A stretch of 64,000 nt of DNA from Chamaea fasciata. Its lineage: Eukaryota; Chordata; Aves; Passeriformes; Sylviidae. The notes beneath the pieces are model-generated. The model made no database searches and was not told the origin of the DNA. It worked only from the letters and a program-made list of their open reading frames with translations. The stretch lies in the NCBI GenBank assembly GCA_029207755.1, contig JARCOQ010000100.1:187612-251611 (forward strand), written 5' to 3'. Positions 35,202 through 45,924 of this stretch are shown here, piece after piece; the first letter of the stretch is position 1, and the number at the start of each line of letters is the position of its first letter. The position numbers were made by a program, and so were the translations under genes.

Positions 35202-37607
35202 ATGGCTGCAGAGGGTCCTTGCGGCCCGGGCGCCGTCATCCCCCTGCCAGGTGCGGGGACCATGAGGGAGCGGGGCGGGGGCGTGAGGCGCCGGGCCCTT
35301 CCATAACCCATGTCCCCCCCTCAGCCCCTGCCGAGAGCGGCTGCTCGGACGAGTTCGCCCTGGACTGCACCTTCGCTGCCTGCGACCCCGAGCGGACAGG
35401 TAGCCAAACCCCCTGGGGCCGTGGTGGCCGCAGCAGAACTCCCCCGGGACGGTCCCCGCCGCCCCTGAGCGCTCCGCCCGCCGCAGGGATGGTGCAGCCG
35501 CAGCGGGTGGTGGAGTACGTGGCGGCGATGACGGGACACAGCGGGCAGGACGGGCGGCTGCGGGCGCTGCGCCGGGCGCTGGACCCCGCGGCCGCGGGCA
35601 CGGCGCTGGACTGGAGCCGGTTCCGCGCCGCCATGGGCGCCTGGATCGCGGCGTGCCGGCAGGACGGGTCAGCGCCGAGCGATGGGGCAGCGCCCGGGGC
35701 CGGCTAGAGCGGCCAGCGGGGCTGACTCCGGCTCCGTCCACGCAGGGCCGAGGAGCAGGACGTGGGGACAAGTGACACTGGACCAGTGCCAGCGGGTGGG
35801 TGTTGGTGCAGGAAAAGGGAGTCGGGGTGGCCCCAACGGGACACAAATAGCCTGCTGTGTCCTGTCTTGCAGAGGACAACGGACAGGCATCCCCAGCAGC
35901 TGCCCAGCTCCAGGGTGACAGCACGGACATCACCACCCTGTAAGTTCCCTTGCTGCGGGGACACCCTGCCGTCCTTGGCCATGCTCCCCGGAGCACCCCA
36001 GGACCAGTGGGACTCCCTGGCAGCGCCGAGGCCACGGGGCTGCGGAGCCGTGCCCGGCAGCTGGCAGCCCAGAACGCCAAACTGCAGCGGGACGCCGAGC
36101 TGGCCGAGGAGCTCAACGCCTGCCTGGCCGAGGAGATCGCGCAGCTCCAGGCACAGCTGCGAAGGTGCTCCCCAGGGGCTCCCGGGCACGGGGTCTGGAT
36201 CGGTATCCTGATAATGCAGAAATGCTGTTTGTCTCCGGCAGCAGCCGGCAGGCGCTGGAGCAGGCCAGGGTGGCTGTCGAGGAGCTGGATGACATGAAGG
36301 CCGTGGTGAAGCAGCTGGAGGAGGACAACACTGAGCTTCGGCGGCAGGCTCGGCACGTGGTGAGAGGCTGAGATGCCACACGGTGTCACGGACGCTGTCA
36401 CACCGTGTCGCCTCACGGCCATGCCCTCCCCCAGGAGAAGGAGCAGCGCAACCTGTGCTCGCGGGCTGAGGGTCTACAGGAGGAGGTGAGCCTGGTGCTG
36501 GGGTCTGCCCCAGCGAGGCGCTGCCACAGGGAACCCCAGCCCTGTTTCACCCCTGGCAGAACCAGCGGCTCCTCGCTGAGGGCCAGGGACTGCGGGAGCA
36601 GATGCAGGCACAGGCGGCACGGGTGGCCAGCCTGGAGGTGAGCGGTGGCACCGCGGCCGCGGTGGGTGGTGCTGGGGGCTGTGTCACATAGTGACCAGGA
36701 GTCCCTGTTCCCTCCTCTCTGCCCAGGCCCAGCTCTGCCGTGGCGCTGCCCTGCTCTCTGCCCGGGACGCAGCTCTTGCCCAGGTGAGCGCTGCCCGGTG
36801 ACGCTGCCACCACCTCGGCTGTCACCAGGGCCACCCCGGCCCTCTCCCACGGCCTCTGATGTGCAGGCCCTGTCCCACAGGCAGGGCAGCGGGCACAGGA
36901 GGTCACGGCAGCACTGGAAGAGTATGAGAAGGTGGTGCAGGTACGGCGTGTCGGGCCTCCATGTGAGCCCAGACAGTGGCCACAGAGCCCCTGGGCCACA
37001 GCAAAGTGCCGTGGTGGCCACTCTCCATATGGGGGTCAAGGGCAGAGGGTGACCATCCCCTTCTCCCCCCAGGAACTGCGTCTGGAGACTACGCGGCTGC
37101 GGCAGCAGCTGGGCCAGATGCGAGACGCTTGGGCCATGTATGGGGGACGCGGCGACAGGGGACATCCCAGGTCACTCCGGAGTCCCCACCTTGGCATCCT
37201 CACCCTCCTCTGCCTCCCACAGGCGCCCATGGTGCCCCCGCAGCCAGCTGGATATCCACACCACGGCAGTGGCCAGCCAGGTGAGGGTGGGCCCAGGGGA
37301 GACCCCGCAGGGTCCCCTCAGCCACTGACCCAGAGGCTCTGCCCAGGGGACAGAGGACAAGGAGGAGGAGGAGGACACAGGGATGGCACTGTCCGGAGAA
37401 GGAGGAGGCCTGGCGGGGAGCAGTGAAGAGATGGCCGAGGCCGTGGTGGTCCCACCGGCACCGTTGTCACCGTGGGCAAAGTTGTCACCGTGGGCACCAC
37501 TGTCACCGTGGGCTGTGGTGCTGCTGGCCCTGCTGGCCCTGCTCTACCTCCTGCCCTGCCAGTGGCCCCAGCCCCAGCTGCGCTACCAGAGCCCCCCGCC
37601 CCTGTGA
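35202..37607 (+). CDS. KASH5: KASH5 (CCDC155), meiotic LINC-complex dynein adaptor
   Basis: Outer-nuclear-membrane KASH protein that couples meiotic telomeres through SUN1 to dynein. Fourteen exons: 35202-35250, 35325-35399, 35487-35667, 35746-35795, 35873-35939, 36024-36164, 36242-36359, 36435-36485, 36560-36637, 36727-36783, 36881-36940, 37073-37137, 37223-37280, 37347-37607; 1,311 nt, 436 aa, shorter than mammalian KASH5. Order: EF-hand-like region (FALDCTFAACDPERTG to WIAACRQDG), spacer, long coiled coil (from LAEATGLRSRARQL to TRLRQQLGQM), acidic/serine linker, three LSPWA-type repeats, transmembrane VVLLALLALLYLLP, and a luminal KASH tail ending YQSPPPL, matching the PPPX end. Introns are mostly 74-110 nt. 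Confidence 0.95.
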
Positions 37608-37734
37608 GACCCCCAGTAAATGCCAGTTGGGCACTGCTGTGTCTGCCCCACTCAGCACCAGTTCCCCCAAATGCTCCACCCAGTCCGCCCAGTTCCTCCC
37701 AGAGCAGGGTCAGAGTTGGGGTGTCAGCATCAGC

Positions 37735-37740
37735 TTTATG
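37735..37740 (-). terminator. FLT3LG poly(A) signal variant (CATAAA)
   Basis: TTTATG on the plus strand gives CATAAA on the gene strand about 260 nt after the FLT3LG stop. KASH5 from the other side has only an AGTAAA-type signal at about 37615, so the two transcripts end within about 130 bp of each other. Confidence 0.45.
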
Positions 37741-37996
37741 GGTTCTGCAGGGGCTGGGCTGGGCCCCTTCGTCTCTCCGTGGTTCCGGGGGATCCCGGTG
37801 TACCCCCAAGGGCTTCCAGCAGGGGACTGGGGGGTCCCCGTCTCTCACCAGTGGCCCAGGCCAGCCTGGACAGAGGTAGAGAGTGAGGACTGGATGTTCC
37901 AGGGGCCTCCCCGGCACCCCTCAGGACATTCCCGGCGATCCCAGTCCCAGGAGCCCTCCTGGTACCTGTGTCTGTCCCCAGGTACCGCTCGGCCAC

Positions 37997-39712
37997 TCAG
38001 GTCCCGTCCTGCTCCGATGTCGGGGGTCCCTGTGAGGGCTGGGGGGGCTGAGGGGAGTGACCTCCCAGTGCTCCCCAGTGCTCCCCGTGTCCTCGGTCCT
38101 CCCAGTGCCCCGAGGACAGCCGGCACCCGCAGTGTCCCCAGTGTCCCCAATGCACACAGCGCCCCCCGTGCCCCCAGTAACGCCGTCCCCTCCCGTGTCC
38201 CCTATGCCCATCAGTGCCCTCAGTGTCCCCACCTGGGCACAGGGTCTCCTCCACAGCACCCAGGCCGCCGCCGCCAGGCCCAGGGCCCCCCCGACTCCCC
38301 CCAGCAGCACCAGCCCGTGTCCGGCGGGGCTGGGGGGGCCCTGCCTGGTCCCCAAGGTCCCCTCATGCCGCGCTGCTGGGCTGGTGAGCGCCGGGCCTGG
38401 GGGGACACGGGGGTCAGCAGCTGCCCGGGGGGTTATGGGGGTCTCTCGGGGGTCCCGGGGGGTACCTGGGTGGCAGCGCAGACGGGCACAGCCGGGGAAG
38501 TGGAGGGGTCTCCCCTGCAGCCCCCTCAGGTGCTGGGCCAGGGTCTCCAGCAGCTGCGACACGTTCACTGTCTCTAGCCGGACACAGCCCTGGGGATCCT
38601 GGGGGGATGTCACAGGAGCCCCCCGGGGGACCCCAGACCCCTTCTGAACCACCCTGGGGAACCCCCAAAATGCCCCAGAGCTTCTGCAGCCCCCAAGAAC
38701 CCCAGAGTAAGCCTGGACACCTCAGGGCACCCCCAGACCCCTGTGGGGACCCCAGAGCCCCCCAAGACCCCCAGAGTTATCCTGGACACTTCAGGGCACC
38801 CCCAGACCCTTGTGGGGTCCCCAAAGCCCCTCAGGCCCCCAGACTCAGCTTGGCCTCCCCAGGATCACCCCATAACTGCCCAGCCAGAGCTCCCCAAGCC
38901 CCCTGGGAGCCCCCCAGGGACCCCCACCCACCTGGATGTGACACTCAGCCACGAAGTGGAGCTGGGCAAGGAGGGTCCTGAGCAGGGGGGCCAAATCCTT
39001 CCCTGCCACCCCAACCATTCTCTGCAGAGCCAGTGCCCCGAAGTGCAGCCCCCAGAGATCAGAGCAGGCGCTGTCCTGGGGGTCGGAGCGGTTCGGGGTA
39101 TGGGGGGACACAGGTCGAGGATCAGAGGTGTCTGATCTGGGGATCTGGGGGCGCAGGTGGGATTTGGGGGTTCTCGCTCACCGGCTCCAGGTTGCTGGGC
39201 ATCGCCACGGGGTAGTCGAGGAGCAGCCAGGGGGTCTGTGGGAGGGGTCAGGGGGTCCCCAAAAACAGCCCGGGGGGCGCTCAGGGGGTCCCCAACAACC
39301 CTTTGGGGGCGAAGGGGTGCAGTCAGGGGGTTTTCGGGACCCAAGGCGGGGCCTGCCCTGGGGGATCAGGGAGTTCACGGGCTGGGGGGGGCACAGGGGA
39401 GTCCTTTGTGTCTCGGGGGGGTTCGGGGGAGGACCCCGGGGGTCGGGGGGGGGGCGTACCGGGGGGCGCGGGAGGGGCTCCTGGGGGCGGGGGTCTCACC
39501 AGGTTGTTCAGGTGGGCGCTGAAGGTGCTGCTGAAGGGGTTAAAGGTGAAGGAGCAGCAGTTGCTGGGGGTAGGCGCGGCCAGGACGAGCAGGAACGGCA
39601 CCTGAGGGGGCACCGGGGGGCTCTGGGCGACCCGAGGGGCTCTCACGGGGGTCCCGGGGGGGCGCGGGGGGTCCCCACTTACCAGTGCAGAGCCGGGCGG
39701 GGGCAGGTCCAT
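37997..39712 (-). CDS. FLT3LG: FLT3 ligand, haematopoietic cytokine
   Basis: Four-helix cytokine for the FLT3 receptor, driving dendritic-cell and progenitor growth; membrane-anchored and shed. Exons: 39683-39712, 39500-39601, 39182-39235, 38932-39075, 38466-38598, 38233-38396, 37997-38029; 660 nt, 219 aa. A hydrophobic signal peptide (LVPFLLVLAAPTP) is followed by CCSFTFNPFSSTF, LLLDYPVAMPSNLEP, CSDLWG, AECHIQ, GCVRLE and CARLRC. These supply the six cysteines of the mammalian disulfide pattern plus one extra. A stalk and transmembrane segment (LVLLGGVGGALGLAAAAWVLW) follow. The tail is short; the last 33-nt exon is the least certain. In human the gene lies between ALDH16A1 and RPL13A; here it faces KASH5. 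Confidence 0.9.
38705..38860. repeat. Two-copy 66-bp repeat in FLT3LG intron 4
   Basis: The stretch containing CTGGACAC, CTCAGGGCACCCCCAGACCC and TGTGGGG is repeated once with a few substitutions between about 38710 and 38850. Confidence 0.7.
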
Positions 39713-40149
39713 GGCGGATCCGGGCTGGGGGTGGCGCACGGGACCCCGCGGGCGTTCCCGGAGCCCCCCCGGGACCCCCCCCGGGACCCCTCGGGCCGCG
39801 ACGGAGCCGCCGCCGAAAGCGAAAGTGGGACGAGGCCGGGAGAGGGCCCAGGAAACCCGAGGGGGCAGCGGGACGTCCCGAGCCTCCTCCCCCCGTCCCT
39901 CCCTGACCACGGACCCCCGCCAGCCCCCGCCTCACCCCGGGGACCCCTCCCCAATCCCAGGGGGCTCCGGCGCTCGGGACCCCCGGCCCGGCCCCGCAGA
40001 GCTCTGGGTGCGGCTGCCCCGGGCGAGGGAGGGGGACCCGGGCGTCCGGGCACGTGGGGGGCGGGGCACCCCCAAAATATTCCCCCCACTCCAGCCCGAG
40101 ACCCCCCCCCGGCCCCCCACACACAGAGACAGGACAGCGGCTCGGAGCG
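39713..40149. promoter_or_regulatory. FLT3LG upstream region with an ISRE-like site
   Basis: GAAAGCGAAAGT at 39815-39826 matches the IRF/ISRE core GAAAnnGAAA and lies about 105 bp upstream of the FLT3LG start codon, in otherwise GC-rich sequence. The rest of the spacer holds the 3' end of ALDH16A1. Immune regulation of FLT3LG is plausible but inferred. Confidence 0.55.
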
Positions 40150-40155
40150 TTTATT
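40150..40155 (-). terminator. ALDH16A1 poly(A) signal (AATAAA)
   Basis: TTTATT on the plus strand, i.e. AATAAA on the gene strand, about 80 nt after the ALDH16A1 stop. Confidence 0.85.
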
Positions 40156-40234
40156 GGGGCGGGGGTCGCGGGGCGGGGGGCGCGGTGTGAGGTCTGAAAC
40201 CCCCGCGGATTTGGGGGGTTCGGGGGGGGGCGTC

Positions 40235-43200
40235 TCAGGGGCCGCCCCCCGGCAGCCAAAGGCAGTGGGGGCGGGTGCAGCGCAGCTCCAGCTCCCGCTC
40301 GGCGCCCGCGGGGGTGTCCTGCCCCGGAGCCCCCGCCAGTCCCGCCGGGACCCCCCAAACGCGGGGGACGCTCACGGCAGAGGCCCAGTCGCAGTCCTGG
40401 GTGGGGGGACACGAGAGGGGACAGCTGGGGTGATGTCCCCCCCTCACTCCGAATCCCCAGCACAGCGGCCGTCCCGCGGCCGGAGACCCCCGAAATGTCA
40501 CCGCGCCCCGCCCCGTGTCACCGCCCCCCCGCCCCCTGTCCCACGTCCCGTCCCCTCCCGCCCTGCACTCACCGCGGCCCCCCCGCACAGCCAGAGCGCG
40601 TCCGGGCGATGTCGCGCCAGGTGACATCCGGACCGCCGGGAATTCCCGGGAAGCACCGTCAGGGCCCCCCCCGGGAGCCCCGCGGCCACCAGAGCCTGGG
40701 AACACGGGGAGAGACGAGAGTCACCGGGGGGGGGGGTGGCCCTGCGGTGATGGAAGGGGACATGGGCGCCTGGGATGGTTTCAGGGGGCGCACTGGGGGT
40801 CCTGGGCGATACAGGGGAACTCCCTGTATCGGGAGGGAGTCGCGGGGGGGACACAGGGGGGTACAGGGAGGCACCCGGGCGTCCCGGTGGGTTGCGGTGG
40901 GGAGGTGGCACGGGGGGGGGTCCCGCGGGTCGCACCTTCCGCAGCCGCTGGGCGGGACCGACGCCGCCAGGGGGCGCCACCACCACGACGCAGTTTCCGA
41001 GCGCGAGCGCCGAGGGGAGGAGCTGCAGCGCCAGGGGGCGGGGCCGGCTCCAGGCCACGCCCAGCACTCCGTGCGGCCGCCGCGTCACCAGGGCCCGCCC
41101 CCCGGGCACCTCCTGCAGCGGGATTGGTTACGGCCACTCAGAGGCCACGCCCACTCAACAAACACCCGCTTTTCTGCCCGACCCGCTCGCGCCCCACCCT
41201 CCTCAGGGCTCCACCCCCTTAACCACGCCCACCTGCACGGCCCCGCCCGCGCGCTCCACGTGCGCCGCCCAGCGCAGCAGCGCCCCCTGCAGGCTCCGGT
41301 CCGTGTCGCCGCTGTCGCCGTCCTTGGGGGTCCCGTGTTCCCTCCCCAGCGCCGCCGACGCCGCCCGCAGCACCCGGGCCCGCGACGCCCCCGGCAGCCG
41401 CCCCCAGCTGCGGGAGTCGGGGGCGTTGGGGACCGAGCCCCCCTCTCCAAGGGGTCCCATGGTCGGGGACGCCCCCGGAAGGGCCACCCCCCTAACCCCG
41501 TCACTCACCCCGGGGCGGCCCCGCGGGCAGCGGCCACGGCCTGAGCCAGCTCGGGATCATCCACCGGCTCATCCACGGTCACCGAAGGGCTGGGACAGGG
41601 ACAGGAGACGAGGGGTCAAAGGGCATCGCTGGGGAAGGGACACCGGGTGGGCACCGGGACCCCTTGGAGAAAAAGAATCGGGGTCCTGAGGGGGACACGA
41701 GACCCTCTGGGGGAACAGGATGGGGCTGAGACCACTCGGGGCAGAAAAAGGGCGTCCCGGGGGTGTTAAACCGGTGTCCCAGTAGAGTCCTGGTCTCGGA
41801 GTTCTCATCCTGGGACCCCCAAATTTGGGGTCTCCATTCTGGGGAGGGGTCCCTGTCCCATCGCAGGGTACCTGAGCGGCTCATCCACCTTGGGGGGCTG
41901 TTCCCAGGGGGGGCACCCGAACTCTCGCAGCGCCTGGAGGGAGTGCGGAGGGGAGCAGAGCCCATCTGCAACGGCACAGGACCCCCCCACCCTCGGGACC
42001 CCCAGACCCTGCCCCACTCCCCCCTAAACCACCCAGGACCCACCCCAGGAGATCTCCACATCCCTCCAGCTTCTCCAGGCCCCCCCAAACCCGCTGGAGC
42101 CCTCCCAAACCACCCAGGACTCCCAGCAGAGCCCCCTCGGGAGCCCCCACCTCATCCAAGTCCGTGTCCGCGGCGCCCCCGGCGCAGCCCCCGCTGGGGT
42201 CCAGCAGGTCCAGGGCGTTGAGCCACACCAGCCCCTGGGGCAGCCTGGAGAGGGGTCAGCACTCAGTGCCCAGTGGTCACTGCAGGGGTCAGGGGTCAGG
42301 GGGGTGACGGTCACCTGTCCGCCGTGTCTAAGGCCACAGTGACGTCCTGGGCCCAGATGGCAGCAGCCGCGGTTTGGGGCAGTGCCGAGGCCATGGCCAC
42401 GGCCTCGCTGGGGCCACGCACGGGCAGCAGCACCAGCAGTGGTCCTGGGGCCTGGCGGGGCAGGGGACTCTCAGGGGACACTCAGGGGACCCCGCAAGGA
42501 GCCCCGGGCACCCCCCGTTGTCACCTCCCAGGGACACCCACCGGCTCCCGCAGGCAGCGTGAAGTCGGGGCGGCGCCTGAGATCAGCGTGGGGGGGTAGA
42601 AGTGACGCCCCCCCTCCGGCAGCGCCGGCAGCGGAGCCTGGAAAACCTGGGAGGAACAAAACAGGGGTCCCAACGAGTGGGGGACCCCCAAAATGCCACC
42701 CGGGGCAGCCCAAACCTGCCCCCCCAAATGCCCCCACAGCTGGTCCCAATATCCAGCAACCCCCAACCGCCCTGCCAAGGAAGTCTGATGTCCAAGAACC
42801 CCCAAATTTCCCCCCAAGAGACACCTCAAACCCTCCCCCAGGGGACTCCAATACCCAGGAACTCTCAAACTTCACCCCAACGTCTGGAAACCCCAAAACA
42901 CTGCGTTCTCCTGCTCGCCCTCCCAACCCCTTTGTGTCACCCCAATGTCCCCATGGCCACCCCACCCCTGGCCCCCTTTGTGCCCCCCTCACCTGAGCCC
43001 CTTCCTCCTGCGCCTCCTTCACCACCTCCTCGGGGGGTCGGGCCCCGGGGGGCAGCGGTCCCACCTCGGTTTTGGGGTCCGTGGGGTCCCCGAGCCGCAG
43101 CCCCCCAAGCCGGGCCCGGAGCCGCCGCTCCAGCGCCGCCGCCACCGAGTCCTGGGCCAGCACCACGCAGCCCCCCCACGGGAACTGGGGACACGGGGGG

Positions 43201-45655
43201 GACATCAGGACAGCCCGGGACACTCCAGGGACTCCCTTGAAAAACTCACAACCCCACCTCCCCAAAAAAACCCCAAAAACCTCCCAAAAAACCCCCACAA
43301 CCCCCCCAAAACTCCACAAAAAACAACTTGCAAACCTCTTAAAATCTCCCCAAAAGGCCCCCCAAAAAACCCGAGGAACCCTCAACCCCCCCCAAAACAC
43401 CCCCTCCAAAAAACCTGAAACCACCCCAAAACCCCCCCCGGACCTCCCGGGCCCCACCAGCGCCGGGGGGGCGGCGGCAGTGGCAGCGATGGCGGCGGCA
43501 GCGCTGTCCAGGTCGGCCGAGTCCAGGACAATGACAACGACGCGTCCCCCCTGGGGCGCCCCCAGGCGCGGCCCCCGGCACGGGGACCCCCAAACCAGGG
43601 CCTGCAGCTCCTCCTGGGGGACAGAGAGCGCGTGGGGACACGCCCGGGGACCCCCGAACTGGGGAGAGGGCAGCGCCAGGCCCCCGCCCCGCATTGTTGT
43701 CACCTGGTGACATCGCCGTACCTGCGCGGCCCCGAGGAAGGTGACACCGGTGACCTCGGGGTGGCCCCGCAGGGCCCGGCACAGCCCTGGGGGTCCTGCC
43801 AGGACGTTGAGGACCCCGGGGGGCAGCGCCGCCCCCTCCCCGCTGAGCTCCCCCAGCAGCAGCAGCGGCGGCGCCGCGGCCGGGGGGGACAGGACCAGAG
43901 CCGTGTTCCCTGCAGAGACACCCCAAAACACGGGCTGGGGCACCCCAAAAGTGCGGGGACACCCCACGGGGACATGGATCCACCCCGTGTGGATTTCCCC
44001 CTTGTCCCCAGGTGTCCCCCCAGGGCACTCACCCATGGCCAGCAGCGGCCCCAGTTTCCAGAGCAGCGCCGGCAGCGAGCAGGGACCCCCCAGGACCAAG
44101 GCCACCACCCCTGGGGGGACACAGGGGGGTCAGGGGACACGGGGAAAGACACGGGGAGGGCACAGGGGACACAGGGAGTCAGGGGACACGGGGAGGGGAC
44201 ACCAAGGGGACAGGGGACACTCACCCAGCGGCGTCCAGCCCTCCAGGCCGGGGGGGCCGAGCTGGGCCCCCCCCGCGGGCGCCCGGAGCAGTCGCAGCCC
44301 CAGGTCCAGGTCGGCCCCGAGGGTCCGGCAGAGCGGCCGCCCCCCGGCCAGGGCCAGCAGGGCCCCCAGGGTCCCCCTGCGGTCACCCTCCAGGGCGGCG
44401 GCCAGCCTGGGGGGACACGGGGACACACGGAGGTCAGGGAGACAGTGGGGGCACCGAGGGGACACCGAGGATGGGGGGGGACACAAGGAGGCCTCAGGGG
44501 GTTGTTTGGTCACCCTGGGTCACCCGGGGTCACACTGCCACGGGAGACAGAGGGAACAGGGACAGGTCAAAGGTCAGCAGGGAAGGTCACCAGGGGTCAC
44601 GGGGTCACTCACCGGGTCAGGCGCTGCCCCCGCTGGGGCGCCCCCAGCCCCGCCCAGGCCTCAGCCGCCGCTGCCGCCGCCGCCACGGCCACAGCCAGGT
44701 CCGAACTGTCCCCCACGGGCACCACGGCCGCCGGCCGGCCTGGGGACATGACAGGGGGTGACAGAGGCTGGCCACTGACCGCTGTGCTGGCCCCAAACCC
44801 TGACCCCAATCCCTGACCCCAAACCCTGACACCAAACTCTGACCCAAACCCTGATCCCAAACCCTGATCCCAAACACTGACCCAGACCCCAAACTCAGAC
44901 CCCAATCCCTGATCCTGCCCCAATCCCTAAACCCCACCCCAAACCCTGACCCTGACCCTGGTGTGAACCAGTGACCCCATATCTGTGACCTTGACCCTTG
45001 ACCCCTGTCCCTGTCCCCTCCCCGTACCGGTGGCGGCCTCGGGGCACTCCAGGCTCACCCTCCCCGCCGGCTTCAGCCACGACCCGTCCACCCAGTGTCC
45101 GAGGCTGCGGCCGTGGGACTCCAGCCACACCTGGGGGGTGGATGGGTGGGTGGGGGCCCCCCCGGGACCCCTCTGGGACCCCCCGGCCCCAGCCCAGCCC
45201 CCCCGGCCCTGCCCAAACGACCTTGGGACCACGGGGGGACTTTGACCCCGACACACCCCAAGGGACCCGGGGCTCCCCCCGTGACCCCCCAGCCCCAATG
45301 ACCCCCCAGTGTCCCCTCATTGTCCCCACAGTGTCCCCACAATTCCCCCCGGGTCACCCCCATCCTCACGGGACCCCCAAAACCCGCCCCAGTTCCCCGC
45401 AGGTGCCGCTCCCAGCCCCATTATTTCCCTCGGGGACCCCCCAGGCCCCCTCCCAGTTCCTCTGGCGACCCCCAAGAGCCCCTCATCACCCCCCGAGATC
45501 CTCAGGGGCCCCCCAGAACCCCCAAAGCCCCCCCAGGGCCCTCCCAGATCCCCCTTCACCTCCCCCGGGTTGGTCCCGCCGGCGATCGGCCCCTCCTCCA
45601 TCGTGGCGAAGATTTTGGGGACCGGGGGAGCCCCGAGGGCCGCCAGAGCCGCCAT
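40235..45655 (-). CDS. ALDH16A1: ALDH16A1, two-domain aldehyde dehydrogenase family member
   Basis: Seventeen exons: 45560-45655, 45028-45130, 44613-44739, 44225-44406, 44033-44110, 43722-43909, 43458-43613, 42993-43184, 42542-42646, 42315-42451, 42151-42244, 41872-41933, 41509-41589, 41233-41407, 40936-41112, 40573-40695, 40235-40396; 2,238 nt, 745 aa (human 802). The N-terminal ALDH domain (e.g. GHWVDGSWLKPAGR, NTALVLSPPA, PPGVLNVLAGPPGL, HFYPPTLISG) is followed by a truncated second ALDH-like domain. The usual catalytic-cysteine position, before WGGCVVLAQDSV, does not carry a cysteine in my alignment; the cysteine there sits about four residues later. Mammalian ALDH16A1 is also non-catalytic. 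The second domain is shorter than in human. Divergent from PIH1D1, as in human. Confidence 0.94.
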
Positions 45656-45924
45656 CGCCGCCGCGGGGCCACCGAGACGGGGCGGGTCGGACGGAGCGGC
45701 CCCGGGCACCACCGAGACGGGGCGGAAACTGCCAGAGCGTCCCCGGGTTACCATGGAGACGGCCCCCGCCGGGAGCGGAAGTGACGGACGGTAAAGAAGT
45801 GGCGGTGGCGCTGGCGGTGAGGGCGGCCCGCGGGGATCCCGAGGGGTTTTGGGGGTCCCGGGGCGTTCCCGGGAAGGGCCCCGGGGGTCTCGGTGCTGTT
45901 CAGCCCCGGATCCTCCCTCAGGCC
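45656..45924. promoter_or_regulatory. ALDH16A1/PIH1D1 divergent promoter with RFX X-box-like site
   Basis: Only 269 bp separate the two start codons. GTTACCATGGAGAC at 45747-45760 resembles the RFX X-box (GTTGCCATGGCAAC-like). A CCTCAG acceptor directly before the PIH1D1 start codon (ATG at 45925) indicates that PIH1D1 has an upstream non-coding exon in this stretch. Confidence 0.6.

Noticed and set aside
39128..40624. Roughly 500-codon plus-strand frame across FLT3LG and the ALDH16A1 3' end
   Set aside because: Antisense shadow of two real genes; no conserved motif.
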